A stretch of DNA of 64,000 nucleotides from Muscardinus avellanarius (lineage: Eukaryota; Chordata; Mammalia; Rodentia; Gliridae): NCBI GenBank assembly GCA_963383645.1, contig OY726564.1:112580040-112644039 (forward strand), read 5' to 3'. The notes below the pieces were generated by a model. That model had not been told where the DNA came from, did no database searches, and was given only the letters and a program-made list of their open reading frames with translations. Both the position numbers and the translations under genes were made by a program. Below, in pieces: positions 1 to 10,379 of this stretch (positions are counted from its first letter, which is position 1; the number at the start of each line of letters is the position of its first letter).

Positions 1-561
1 CTAACTCTCTCACACCTCTATGACATCTCCTTTCCAGGCCCCAAGATGCCAGCTCCCCTGTCAAGTGCTGTCATCCCCAGTGCTCAGCTCTGGCCTTCCC
101 CTTTCACTCCCTGGGGACTCTCTTCCATGACCAACGTTTCTGACAGTTTCCTTGTAGAGGAACTTCCAGTTTTGCATCTTCCAAATCTCAGTTCTCAACT
201 TCAGAACTAACTGCTTCTTGGCTGTTTCTGCATGGTTGTGCCCTAAACATCTTAATTTTAAATGTCCCTGTATGCACTCACCTCCTTTCATGCCGATATG
301 TAATCTCTTGGCATCTCTATTAGTTAATCCAAAAGTAAACAAAAACTAAAACAAAAACCAAACCAATTCAATCTAGAGATTTATGCAAAAATTATCCCAG
401 AACCCTTCTTCCCCATCATACGCCTTAGTCCACCGTCTCTTAAACGTCTCATGATGCCTTCACCTGAGCCTCAAGGCCTCGTACCTGACTCTCATTCTAG
501 CTTTATAACCGGGCTCACGCACAGACCCTGCCATGCTCCTGTGCATTCTTTCCACCTTACT
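1..561. other. Unassigned non-coding sequence
   Basis: I recognise no repeat family and no convincing exon here. The open frames are short, lack any family signature and have no splice context. An old diverged repeat may be present but I cannot name it. Confidence 0.5.
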
Positions 562-862
562 GCTATTAGCTGAGAGTTTATATCCCTTCTGAAATTCTTG
601 TGTTGAAACCTAATTGCCAGTGTGCTAGTGTTAGGAGGTGGGGCCTCCAGGCCTCTAGGCGGTGGTGAAGTCATGAGGGCGCAGCCTTAGTGAGAGGAGT
701 TAAGAGCTATGTAAAAGAGGTTTCACAGAGCGCTGTGCCCTCTCGCCCTTCCGCTGCACTTCCTGCTGAGTGAGGATATAACAACCAGGCACCATTTCAG
801 AAGGAGAGAGTGGCCTAACCAGACACCAGTGTTTGCTACAGCAGCCTAAAGGGACTAGGGTA
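562..862 (+). mobile_element. MaLR-type solo LTR (MST/MLT1-like), diverged
   Basis: The order of blocks matches ERVL-MaLR LTRs: a 'TTGAAACCTAATTGCCAGTG' start region, 'GTTAGGAGGTGGGGCCT', 'GTCATGAGGGCGCAGCC', a 'TGTAAAAGAGG' TATA-like block, then 'ACCAGACACCAG' and a terminal 'GACTAGGGTA'. The extreme 5' end and part of the 3' end are lost. No internal retroviral region flanks it, so it is a solo LTR fossil. The assignment is by eye from family knowledge. Confidence 0.65.
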
Positions 863-1637
863 TTCATGCTCCACATGGAGGCTCAGTATTGTTTGAAGTG
901 CTTTTGTGCACACCCTCTTACTGAAGCTCAAGGGACTCTGAGAATGTGATGGGCACAGGATCTCTACAGCAACGCTTGCTTGTTTCCCTTGAGTCAGTAA
1001 CACCGATCTCTACCCCATCCCCTGTGCTACTCATGCTCAGGGAATACCACGAGCCATTTCAGGGAATGATACCTCCTTCTACCTGCAGGTCTAGCAGGTG
1101 CTGGCAACCACATGCTTAGGTCCTTCGGGACTGAGAAAACTACCCTGGGCTTACTGACTCAGCGGGGCTGGCAATGACCTAAGAAATTCTTTCTTAGCCT
1201 CACTCCTCCCTTTCACACTTCCGGTGTGGTGTAATTGCCAGTAGCTATGGAGTAGGAGTGCAGAGAGAAAGGGAGTGGAGGTTAACTTGAGCAGAGAAAG
1301 TATCAGGATATCACATGGCAGCCCCAAGCTAAATGTGACACTCCCTACCTCACCCCAACACAACTGTCAATACACATCCATCATCAGCTTCAGATTGCCA
1401 CAGGGACAGTGAGCCCTGATGAACAAACACCCATGGGAAAGAAGATTTTACTTCAATGTAGAGGGTTCAGCTGTGGGGAACCCCGGGTGTTAATACCTTG
1501 CCATAATTTTTAGAACCCAGATGCTTTCACTGTTGGAACGCTGCACCTTGGGATTCCTTCTGTGGCCTCAATATCATAAAGTATAATCTGAAGATTCTTG
1601 AAAATGGAATCCCAGAAGTTATTAGAAGAAGAGATGT
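863..1637. other. Unassigned non-coding sequence
   Basis: No repeat family or gene is recognised. The only frame of note (70 codons on the minus strand near 1151-1363) has no recognisable domain and no exon context. Confidence 0.45.
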
Positions 1638-1842
1638 GGCCAGCCATGGTGGTGCACACCTGTGATTTCAGTACTTGGGAGGCTGAGACAGGAGGATCAC
1701 AGGTTTGTGGCCAGCCTCAGCAACTTAATGAGGCCCTCTTCAGCTTAATGCAAACCTATTTCAAAATATAAAGAAATAAAATAGGGCTTGGGTGTACCTC
1801 AGAGGCAGAATGTCCCTGGATTCAATCTCCAGCATTGAAGAG
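1638..1842 (+). mobile_element. B1-dID dimeric SINE, diverged
   Basis: The left half carries the 7SL-like 'GCCAGCCATGGTGGTGCACA' start and 'GAGGCTGAGACAGGAGGATC'. The right half carries the ID-like block ending 'CCTGGATTCAATCTCCAGCA'. Its 3' tail runs straight into the long GA-rich tract, which probably grew from the A-rich tail. Confidence 0.85.
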
Positions 1843-2203
1843 GGATGAGGATGATATGATGATGATGATGATGATCAGAAGAAGAAGGAGGAGGAGGAGA
1901 AGAAATAGAGGAGGAGGAGGAGGGGGAGGGGAGGAAAAGGAAGAGAGGAGGAGGGGAGGAGAAGGAGAGAAGGAAGAGGAGGGGGAGAAAGAGGAGGAGG
2001 AGAAGGAGGAGGAGGAGGGGAGGAGGAGGAGGCAGGAGAAGAGAAGGAGGAGGAGGAGAGGAGGAGGCAGAAGAGGCAGGAGAAGAGGAGGAGGAGGGGG
2101 AGGAGGGGGAGGAGAGGGAGGAGGAGGGGAGGAGGAGGGGAGGAGGAGGGGAGGAGGAGGAGGAGGAGGAGGGGAGGAGGAGGAGGGGAGGAGGAGACTT
2201 TAG
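1843..2203 (+). repeat. Long polypurine GGA/GAG tract
   Basis: About 350 bp of almost uninterrupted purines on the + strand (GGA, GAG and AGA triplets) follows the SINE tail; a short (ATG)n run at about 1855-1874 precedes it. Open frames on both strands encode only low-complexity Glu/Gly/Arg or Ser/Pro/Leu and are artefacts. Such mirror-like homopurine DNA can adopt triplex (H-DNA) form. Confidence 0.95.
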
Positions 2204-2800
2204 AAATGTGGATTTAGAGAGTAGCATTGTATATCTGTTCCTTGGTTTTTCTTATGGGTTTCTCATCTTTGACAGAGCAAGCTCATGTTTTACAGCTCTT
2301 TGTGCTATTAATGCGTGGGTTAGGTAGATGTTAACAAATACTTGATGATAATGATAATTCCTGATAGATAAATTGGCTGGCAGCAAGCACAAAATAGGGA
2401 AGAAAAAATAAAGCATCCCAAATCTTGAAGTTGGCTTTGTGAGAGCACATGCTAAAATGCCCACAAGCCAGCTGGTGCTTGGGTGTGAAAAGAGAACAGC
2501 CTCTACCAAGTGAAATGCCCTTCAATGTGACTTCTGCCTTCTCCCTGGCAATTATTCCTTAAGTTCTTCTCATTATATCAAATCTACCTCAATAATTATG
2601 AAGGACTCACAATGTGTTATTTTCGCGCACAAAGGTTGGCCATGGACTTTTTGTTGTGGTGGTTGCTTTTTAGTACCTTGAGAGCTACTCAGAGCTCATT
2701 ACTCTTTCCCTTCCAATAACTGGTGCAAGGATGTTTTAGGAAATACTGAGAGGATGCCCAAAACCTTGTTCTTTGTTATGGTTGAGAATAAGGATGTGAA
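2204..2800. other. Unassigned non-coding sequence
   Basis: Nothing recognised. Two overlapping minus-strand frames near 2252-2525 have no recognisable domain. Confidence 0.45.
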
Positions 2801-2801
2801 G

Positions 2802-3010
2802 CCCGGCGTGGTGGCGCACGCTTGTAATCCTAGCATTCGGGAGGCTGAGACCAGGGGATCACGGTTCGCAGACAGCCTCAGCTACTTAGTGAGGCCCTCT
2901 GTAACTAAGTAAGACCTGGTTTCAAAATAAAGAATAAAAAAAAGGGCAGGGGGTATAGCTTGGAGGTAGAATGCCCCTGGGCTCTATCCCCAGACCCAGA
3001 AAAAAAAAAG
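2802..3010 (+). mobile_element. B1-dID SINE (subfamily with 'GGTTCGCAGACAGCC')
   Basis: A full dimer: 'CCCGGCGTGGTGGCGCACGC' start, B1 body, A-rich linker, ID half 'GGTATAGCTTGGAGGTAGAA', and an A10 tail. A short direct repeat, GATGTGAA, lies on both sides (about 2793 and 3010), which is a target-site duplication. It belongs to the 'tcgcggacagcc / gcttggaggt' subfamily. Confidence 0.93.
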
Positions 3011-3029
3011 ATGTGAAATCAGCCTATAT

Positions 3030-3330
3030 CACTCAAGAACATTTATTGAGAATCTGTTGTTTGCCAAGCATTATTATAGGTGCTCCAGCAGCAGAGGTAA
3101 ATAATATGGTCCCTGACTTCATGGAGACAGACAAGCAAAGACACATTGCAATACAGGGTGCAGTACAGTGACAGAAGTAGATGTAGGGTATCCTGGAGTC
3201 AGGTGGCAGGTTCTAGGAAAGCTTTACAAAGGAAAAATATTTGAGCTTATTTTGAAAGAGAAGTAGGGATTCCCCTGGTGACCATGTGGTGGAGCAACGG
3301 GGGAATGGGTGAGAGTATTCTAGGTTGAGG
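3030..3330 (-). mobile_element. L2 LINE 3' fragment
   Basis: 'AACATTTATTGAGAATCTG', 'GCCAAGCATTATTATAGGTG' and 'CCCTGACTTCATGGAGACAG' follow the reverse complement of the L2 3' region. Divergence is high, as expected for this ancient family. The SINE at 2802-3010 lies just upstream. Confidence 0.6.
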
Positions 3331-3514
3331 GAAGGTTATAGATGACTCTTTTATGGACATCTTCTTCTACACACAACTTCTTTCACAGAATATTTTGTTA
3401 CCAATAGAACAAAGGCAAATGAGTCATTAAATCAGAAACATATTTTCAGAGCCATTCTACAGAAATACAGAGGGTTACTATTTTATCATCCTATAGCCAT
3501 ATTTACTATCTCAT

Positions 3515-3610
3515 TTTTTTTTTAAATCTTTGCATGCTTCTAGGGATCAAACCTGGTGCCTGTGTGTGCTAAACAAGCACTCTACCACCAAGCTGTACTC
3601 CCAAGCCCTA
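3515..3610 (-). mobile_element. ID-like monomer SINE
   Basis: In antisense it carries 'AGGGATCAAACCTGG' (B box side) and 'CAAGCACTCTACCACCAAGC' (A box side), preceded by T-rich sequence (the tail). No B1 half is attached, so it is a free ID-type copy. Confidence 0.75.
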
Positions 3611-3657
3611 TCTCAAAGTTCTTGCTTTCTTCCCAGACCTGCTTAGGATGGTGGAGA

Positions 3658-3825
3658 GGAGCTGGGGTGTTCTCCATCCTATCACTGAGCTACACTCCAG
3701 CCCTTTTATTTATTTGTTTTTTGTTTGGGTGACAGGGTCTTCCTAAGTTGTCCAAGCTTAAACTTGCCTGAACTTGAATTTGTGATCCTTCGGCCTCAGA
3801 CTCCCAAGTAGCTGGTATAAAGTTT
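3658..3825 (-). mobile_element. B1-dID SINE, 5'-truncated or diverged
   Basis: The antisense ID half ('ATCACTGAGCTACACTCCAG') is followed by the linker and the antisense B1 half ('GACAGGGTCTTCCTAAGTTG', 'GGCCTCAGACTCCCAAGTAG'). The first ~20 bp of the element are missing. Confidence 0.75.
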
Positions 3826-4415
3826 GCCGTTTTAATAGAAACTAGGGATTCTATATTATGGGGCTGAGAAGGATGTTTAGTTGATTAGGCTTTTCAGCCA
3901 AAGGAAATTCTGATTTAAACTAGAAACTCAATCACCAAGGCCATTTAAGAGTTTCTTATTCATCATGAGACTCTACTGATTATTTCTTCCTGGGAAGTTC
4001 ATAATTTCAATCTCAAACACTTGCACTATTTCCATTCAAACATTTTTATCCAACCATTTTGTTTCTGTCCAAGCAAAATCCCACCAAAGTTAAACAAGCA
4101 AAGACGACTTAAGATGGCTGCAGTAGTGGAGAGAGACTAGAACTCACTATGAGCTAACTCTGATGGAACATGGAATGGCAGATTGGATTTTTTAAAATGC
4201 TGAGATGTGCAACAGGAGAAATATCAGAGGAGTGTGAGGGAAGTCATAGGCTACCTGTGTTTGCTAATTGCCTTTATCCAAAGGAAAACATAAATGTATC
4301 ATATCTTCATGATGGGAGGTAGTTTTATAAACTGGAGTAAGGTACCCACTGGAGTTAGCTTCCTAACCTCCATCAGAGGGCAGGGGATGTGCTGCTAACT
4401 TCCTTGATGATCAAA
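3826..4415. other. Unassigned non-coding sequence
   Basis: AT-rich sequence with no recognised repeat or gene signal. Confidence 0.4.
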
Positions 4416-4416
4416 G

Positions 4417-4601
4417 CAGGTATAGTGGCACAAGCCTGTAATCCAAGTACTGGGGAGGCTGAGATAGGAAGATGACAATTCAAAGCTAGCCTTAAGAACT
4501 TAGTGAGACTCTGTTTCCAAATTTAAAAAATATAGGCCTGGGCATGTAGCTCAGAGGCAGAATGTCTCTGGGGTCAAACTCCAGTACCAAAAAAAGAAGC
4601 T
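4417..4601 (+). mobile_element. B1-dID SINE, diverged
   Basis: B1 half ('TAGTGGCACAAGCCTGTAAT', 'GAGGCTGAGATAGGAAGATG'), linker, ID half ('GGCATGTAGCTCAGAGGCAG', 'AACTCCAGTACC') and an A-rich tail. Confidence 0.85.
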
Positions 4602-5020
4602 TTTAAAAAGATTTATATCTCACAGCGTTAGAGAAATAACTTGCAAGTTTTATAAAGTACACACTCTAAGGAAAAGGAGATCAGGGGCTGGAGTGGAACT
4701 AGGCCTACTTTTAGTTTAGCCAAGTGAAACAGTAAGGTCATCTCTGCTATTTCCTGGATGGTACTTTGGCAAATAGAACTTGTACCACAATCATTTTTCT
4801 CACAATCCTCCATTTCTTACCTTTATACCTCCAGGTAATTAAACTTATAAGAAATAAAGGATGAAAGAAGAGAAAGACAGAAGGAAAAAAGAGAAAAAAA
4901 CAATTATTTCAGCAAGTGATGGTCCTGGAATTCGTCTCCACTCCTTCAAAATTCAAACTGAGTTTGAGGAACAGTAGTAGCAATTTCTTCTTCTAGTAGG
5001 AATCCTCTTGGTTTATGTAA

Positions 5021-5070
5021 AAACCAACCAACCAACCAACCAACCAACCAACCAACCAACCAACCAACCA
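5021..5070 (+). repeat. (AACC)n microsatellite
   Basis: Twelve near-perfect tandem AACC units. Confidence 0.97.
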
Positions 5071-5389
5071 CTGGAAAGACCAGGCAGCCTCCTCCAAGGC
5101 AGAGGACACCAGACAGGAGTGAATGCTGATCAAAACAAATCTTTCTGGCTAGAAATGTAATGCACCTTGTGTCTTCCCCAAGAGTCCAGATTCCTTATAT
5201 TGAAAAGAAACTTTGATTGTCCATTTAATTAATTCTGCTTCAGATAATAAGAAAGGAGTAGTGATCCTTATTCATTTTATGAGCCTAGCATAATTTTCTT
5301 TCCTAAAGCAGTAAGAGTGAGTCAACACTTATTTATAATAATAAAAAAAAACTTAGAAAACTAGAATGATCCAGGAAATCCCTTACCTT

Positions 5390-6145
5390 GATAAAAGTTC
5401 ATTATATACCAATTACTTAGAGCAAACATATAGTTGATGAAGAAAAGGCAGATGCCTTCCATTAAAGACTGGGAATAAGAAAATGTCGCATCCCAACACT
5501 GCTGCTGCATTACACTGTATTAGACATGCTGGCGAATGTTAACAGGAAAGAATAAAATTCAAGGACTAGAAGAAAGGAGATTAAAGAAATTATTTGCAGT
5601 TGATATTATTATTAATCTAAAAAAACCATCAGAAGCACAGACCAAACCTTAAAACTACTAGTAGTCCAATGTGCTCTCTGCATTCAAGATTATTTTTCAA
5701 AAATTAAGAGATTAAAACATTAAAGTGGTTGCTTCTTCATTAGTAGTAATCAAATAGAAAATATCAGTTTAAAGCCAGATATCGCTCTCTCAATAAAAAC
5801 AAAAAAAGTTTCAAGTTGACTTACTCAAGAATATACAAGCTCCCAGGAGATAACCTTAACAACAGGAGAAGGATTTTATTACCTTGGACTTGAGACCTGC
5901 ATATTATAATGACATCAACTCACTCCACATTTATCTATAGATTCCATGCAAATAAAATAAAACTTTAATCTAGGTCTTTGAAAAAACCTAAAAATAAATT
6001 ATTCTAACATAACAGAAAAAAAAGAATACTACAGAGAGAAGAATTACCCTATCAGGTATAAAGAATCCAAAATTATCACAGTTCACCTGGTCCTACAAAC
6101 TCCTAGGTTTTGTACCCATGGATAAAGTCAAAAGCAGGTTAAAAT
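5390..6145 (+). mobile_element. Old, diverged L1 ORF2 fragment
   Basis: The sequence follows the L1 ORF2 order downstream of the reverse-transcriptase YADD-like region. Blocks resemble 'tagacatgctggcgaatg', 'aggaaagaataaaattcaag', 'ttgcagttgatattattatt' (the degraded FADD-like stretch), and 'tttatctatagattccatgc' at about 5932. Stops occur in all frames. The last block is homologous to the start of the younger L1 immediately downstream, so the two are separate insertions rather than one element. Confidence 0.6.
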
Positions 6146-6155
6146 ATTTTTTTAA

Positions 6156-6527
6156 TTGATCTATAGATTCAATGCAATTACCATTAAAATACCAGTGACA
6201 TTCTTCAGAGACCTAGAAAAATCAATCATGAACTTTATATGGAGAAAGAAAAGACCCAGAATAGCCAAAGTAATTCTCAGCAATAAAAAACATGCAGGAG
6301 GCATCACAATCCCAGACTTCAAATTATACTATAGAGCAATAGTAGTAAAAACAGCATGGTACTGGCACAATAACAGATATACTGACCAGCAGATTAGAAT
6401 AGAAGGTACAGAAACAAACCCACATATCTTTAGTCGATTAATCTTTGACAAAGGGGCCAAACTCATACGCTGGAGAAAAAACAGCCTTTTTAACAAATGG
6501 TGCTGGGAGAACTGGCTATCCATGTAA
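6156..6527 (+). pseudogene. L1 ORF2p fragment, post-RT region
   Basis: A 123-codon open stretch matches the part of LINE-1 ORF2p after the reverse-transcriptase core. Recognisable stretches are '[13 protein letters not shown]', '[18 protein letters not shown]', 'KTAWYWH' and '[12 protein letters not shown]', ending in '[12 protein letters not shown]'. ORF2p normally supplies endonuclease and reverse transcriptase for target-primed insertion, but neither catalytic domain is present here. The frame ends at a stop at 6525-6527, and the downstream ORF2 piece continues in a different frame, so at least one indel separates them. It is a dead fragment. The first methionine is just an internal residue, not a start. 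Confidence 0.92.
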
Positions 6528-6604
6528 AAAGATGAATCTATATCTCACCATGCACAGGAATCAAGTCAAGATGGATCAAAGACTTAGAAATTAGACCTGA
6601 GACT

Positions 6605-7513
6605 GTGAAGTTAGTAGAGGAGAGCATAGGCTCAACACTACAACATATTGGCACAGGCAGTAACTTTCTCAACAAAACCTCCAAAGCTCAGGAAATTAAA
6701 GCAAGAATTAACAAGTGGGATAGCATCAAACTAAAAAGTTTCTTCTCATCAAAGGAAACTATCAATAACCTAAAGAGGAAGCCTACAGAATGGGAAAAGA
6801 TCTTTACCAGCCACCACTCTGATAGGGAGCTAATATCCAGAATATACAAAGAGCTCAAAAGACTCTACACTAGCAAAACAAACAACCCAATCAAGAAATG
6901 GGCAAATGAACTAAATAGACACTTCACAAAAGAAGAGATACAAAGGGCCAATAGATATATGAAAAGATGTTCTACATCACTGGCCATTAGGGAGATGCAA
7001 ATCAAAACTACACTGAGATTCCATCTAACCCCAGTCAGAGTGGCAAGCATAAAGAAATCAAATAACAACAAATGCTGGCGAGGATGTGGGGAAAGAGGAA
7101 CTCTTTTACACTGTTGGTGGGAATGCAAACTAGTTCAGCCACTATGGAGATCTATGTGGAGTTTCCTAAGAAAGGTGGGAATAGATCCACCATATGATCC
7201 AGCTATACCACTCCTGGGTACTTTTCCAAAGGGGTTGAATTCAGAGAAATACAGCAACATATGCATACCTATGTTCATAGCAGCACAATTTGTAATAGCC
7301 AAAATATGGAACCAACCCAGATCTCCATCAACAGATGAATGGATAGCAAAACTCTGGGAAATACACACAATGGAATTCTACTCAGTCATAAAGAAGAACA
7401 AAATTATATCATTTGCAAGAAGATGGAAAGCCCTGGAGAGCATTATGTTAAGTGAGATCAGCCAAGCACAGAAGGAGAAGGTACATATGTTCCCTCTAAT
7501 ATGCCCAAACTAG
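6605..7513 (+). pseudogene. L1 ORF2p C-terminal fragment
   Basis: A 302-codon open stretch matches the C-terminal third of LINE-1 ORF2p. Seen in order: 'GTGSNFLNKTSKAQEIKAR', 'KWDSIKLKSFFSSKETI', 'EWEKIFTSHHSDRELISRIY', '[20 protein letters not shown]', and the cysteine-rich segment with [18 protein letters not shown]. The C, C, H, C residues of the conserved C-terminal Cys motif are intact. The end ('PLICPN') is close to the usual ORF2 terminus, so the stop is probably the natural one. The reading frame differs from the preceding fragment. The retained open frame suggests a fairly young insertion, not a functional protein; the annotated first codon (GTG at 6605) is arbitrary. Confidence 0.93.
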
Positions 7514-7789
7514 GGAACCTAGAGGACATCAGTAGTACTCCAGATAATGGAGGGGAAATACCAGCAAAGCTTGAATGGAAAGATAGAGGAGGAGGAAGGC
7601 TGAACTTGATTAATGAGGGTCCACATCCAATATGTGTAAAATTATGAATATGGCTTGGTTACCCGGGACAATCATTGTTGGGAGGGGGGAAGGGAACACA
7701 GAGGCGGGGGTTGGGGGGGAGGGCATCAAGTATAGTTTAAATGTATACCATTTATGTTCAATAAAAAATTAAAAAAAATTTCAAATGTT

Positions 7790-8800
7790 CTAAATACCTG
7801 CAGACTTTTACTCTTGTCATTTGCCCTTAACTAACACAATTAAACCACTAGTTATATAGTATCTATGTTGTATTAGGAATCTCAAGTCACTTGGAGGGGA
7901 CTTGTAACAAGGGAGGATGTGTGTAGGTTACATGCACATGCTACATTATTTTGCACAAGGGACTTGACAAAGTTAAAATATTTATTATATTAGTGTGTTA
8001 TATAATGTGGCATAATATAGTATAATTACATACTATAATATTACATGTATAATTAATGTGTACATATATACATATATATGTTACAAAATACAATATATGA
8101 GACAAGGAGAGAGACTAAAAGAGGAAGGAATAGGAGCACACAATGGGCCAGAGAGTCCCTGCTGAAATGCGCCAGTTAAGACCCAATTTTATATATTCTC
8201 ATATATTCTCACACTTAGGAGAGTTTTATTTGAACTCTGGTAATTTAGCTGAGAGTATATGTCAAACCCAGAAGAAAAGGAAGAAAAGATGGAATATGGA
8301 AAAATAGACACAAAATATTATTTAAATATCTAGGTTATTAAAGTAAGATCTTTTAGTTATGAAAAGAAAAATAAAGCCGAGTGCAGGATGAAGAAAAAAT
8401 TTATATCCCAAATTAACACGTTTTCTTTTCTCCTTAATTTTGTATTGGTACACTGTAGTCACCCTCAGTCAGGCCTCCTTACTTGCTCATCTGTGGCTTC
8501 TCCTCCTTCATCCAGAGTCCCTCCTAGGACCCTTTTCTCCCTAGCTTCTTCAGTTAACACAATTTCCAGCAAATCAATTAATTCAGTTCTGAGTGACACC
8601 ACTTCATCATTGTAGAATCTAAACATAGCCAGACAGACTAAATTTCAGATAAACTCACGGAATATTTTATTGTCAATCACGAACAGCCTTAAGGAGCTGT
8701 GGTGTGTTCCTGGTTCACAGTTTATTTGGAGAAGGTTTTAAAACTCCTAAAATATCTCACGATGATGGAGATGAGCCAGGATTGATTGCTAATATGGGTA
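7790..8800. other. Unassigned AT-rich non-coding sequence
   Basis: Includes a TA/ACATAT-rich stretch at about 8020-8100. No gene or named repeat is recognised. A 75-codon plus-strand frame at 8388-8615 is Ser/Leu-rich with no recognisable domain. Confidence 0.45.
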
Positions 8801-8806
8801 GTATTA

Positions 8807-8861
8807 ATTGCCAATAAGAATACGCCATACTTACATTGCTAATAAGAATAAGCTATACTTA
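8807..8861 (+). repeat. 28-bp tandem duplication
   Basis: Two adjacent copies of a 28-bp unit starting 'ATTGCCAATAAGAATACGCC' and 'ATTGCTAATAAGAATAAGCT'. They differ at a few positions. Confidence 0.85.
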
Positions 8862-9114
8862 GGGAAAACAATAAATTCCTGTTTTCTGTCTCTAGGTTGT
8901 CAGCCAAAAGCTCCAGCTAAGGTTGACCTAGTTCAGCTAAAAACTGGCTGTTAGCTCGGGGCTGGAAGAGAAGGTGCAGAACACTGAATGCTGGATATAT
9001 AGACACCTGCACTTAGAAGGAAAGATTCTAAAGCAGATGGATGGCATTTGTGAGGGGGATGTTATAACCAGGAAAGCACAACCTTCCCACACAAATTTTT
9101 AAAAATGCTTCCTT

Positions 9115-9306
9115 CCACCGGGCGTGGTGGCGCACACTTGTAATCCCCGCGCTTGGGAGGCGGAGACAGGAGGATTGCACAGGTTCGAAGCCAGTCGCGC
9201 TGGCTTAAGAGACCCTGTTTCCAAATAAAAAGTATAAAATAGGTCTGGGAGTGTAGCCCAGAGGTAGAAGGGTTTCCAGGAACCCCAATGCCACCACACA
9301 CACACA
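9115..9306 (+). mobile_element. B1-dID SINE (young 'gcttaagagaccctg' subfamily)
   Basis: Starts 'CCGGGCGTGGTGGCGCACAC'. It has the diagnostic 'TGGCTTAAGAGACCCTGTTT' and the ID half 'GGGAGTGTAGCCCAGAGGTA' with 'TTCCAGGAACCCC'. Its CA-rich tail abuts a second SINE. Confidence 0.95.
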
Positions 9307-9320
9307 AAAGTTTCCTTCCA

Positions 9321-9547
9321 GATGGGCGTGGTGGCGCACTCTTGTAACCCCAGAGCTTGGGAGGCTGAGACAGGAGGATTGCACAGGTTCAAAGCCAGTC
9401 TCAGCTACTTAGTGAGGCTCTCAGCAACTTAGTGAGACCATGTTTCCAAATAAAGTATAAAACAGGTCTGGGAGTATAGCCCGGAGGTAGAAAGCCCCTG
9501 GAATCCATCCCTAGTACCACCACCAAAAAAAAAAAAAAAAAAAAAAA
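9321..9547 (+). mobile_element. B1-dID SINE ('tagtgaggctctcagcaac' subfamily)
   Basis: A full dimer directly downstream of the previous one, with a pure A tail of about 25 bp. The sequence TTCCTTC recurs before the first SINE, between the two, and after the second, which fits sequential insertion at one site. Confidence 0.94.
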
Positions 9548-9929
9548 GTTTCCTTCTGTACTTGCTTAACTTTTTGATTAAAATTGTGGTCACATGAAAC
9601 AGTATGCTCCAACTGAACAAACAGTGCAAAAGTATTAGAAATATTCTATTGAAATTTTACCATAACGTGGACAGGGTTAGAGAAAAACCACATGTGACTT
9701 CCCATGGCAAGTGAAGCAACTGACATAGAGAACAGTCGAGGGCTTCCATTCATTCATCCAAAATGGATCAGGAGTGGCTCATCTGTCCAGCATTCCTGGA
9801 AACAAGACTGGCAAAGCCCCTTACATCCGAATGGGATCATACAGATAAGAATTGGGTAAACAAGTAGATTAGTAAGATAATTTCATATAACATTAAGTAC
9901 CAGGGTATAAAAAAGAGAAAAAGTAAAGC

Positions 9930-10135
9930 TGGGGTGGTTGCATACATCTGTAATACCAGTGCTTGGGAGGTTGAGACAGGAGGATCACAGGTTCAAAGCC
10001 AGTCTCAGCACCTTATGAAGATCTAGCACAACTTAGTAAAACCCTCTTTCCAAATAAAAAATAAAATTGGGCTAGGTTGTAGCTCAGAGGTAGAACTCCT
10101 TTGGGTTCAATCCTCAGCACTGCAAACAAAAAAAG
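9930..10135 (+). mobile_element. B1-dID SINE, diverged
   Basis: B1 half from 'CTGGGGTGGTTGCATACATC', linker 'CCAAATAAAAAATAAAATTG', ID half 'GTTGTAGCTCAGAGGTAGAA'. The tail is followed by a GGAA/GAAA microsatellite to about 10205. Confidence 0.88.
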
Positions 10136-10205
10136 AACGAAAGAAAGGGAGGAAGGAAGGAAGGTGGTAAAGAAGGAAGGAAGAGAGAAAAAGAAAAAGA
10201 AATAC
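10136..10205 (+). repeat. GGAA/GAAA-rich microsatellite at a SINE tail
   Basis: Imperfect purine tandem repeat that extends the A tail of the SINE at 9930-10135. Confidence 0.85.
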
Positions 10206-10379
10206 CGAGAGAGGAGAGTATGCAAGAGACGGGATGGTGACGGATGTGCTGATGAATGGAAATGGCGGCTGGGGATGGTGTTGTGGGAGAGGGAAGCCAG
10301 AGGATGGGGAAGGAGACTGGCACATGCACAGACAGAAAGACAGCATGGCTGAGGCCAGGGAACAGGCTGGAGAATCATA

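Larger units (their letters stand above)
6150..7785 (+). mobile_element. L1 LINE, 5'-truncated 3' end
   Basis: This is the 3' 1.6 kb of a rodent L1: the C-terminal part of ORF2, a short 3' UTR with a G-rich run (about 7680-7725), an AATAAA signal at about 7758 and an A-rich tail. The 5' end lies at about 6150, where it abuts an older L1. It is better preserved than its neighbour but cannot be autonomous: it lacks the promoter, ORF1, endonuclease and the catalytic RT core. Confidence 0.95.

Noticed and set aside
1799..2227. Overlapping 122- and 142-codon frames on opposite strands
   Set aside because: Both read through the polypurine tract and encode only Glu/Gly/Arg or Ser/Pro/Leu runs; they are composition artefacts.
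5021..5070. Possible CRISPR-like array or telomeric repeat
   Set aside because: It is a simple AACC tetranucleotide microsatellite with no spacers; the telomere unit is a hexamer.
6156..7513. Two open frames as possible host genes
   Set aside because: They are clearly L1 ORF2p C-terminal pieces in different frames, 5'-truncated and without the catalytic domains.
7675..7730. G-rich run as a functional quadruplex promoter element
   Set aside because: G-rich runs are a normal part of L1 3' UTRs; there is no sign of a separate function here.
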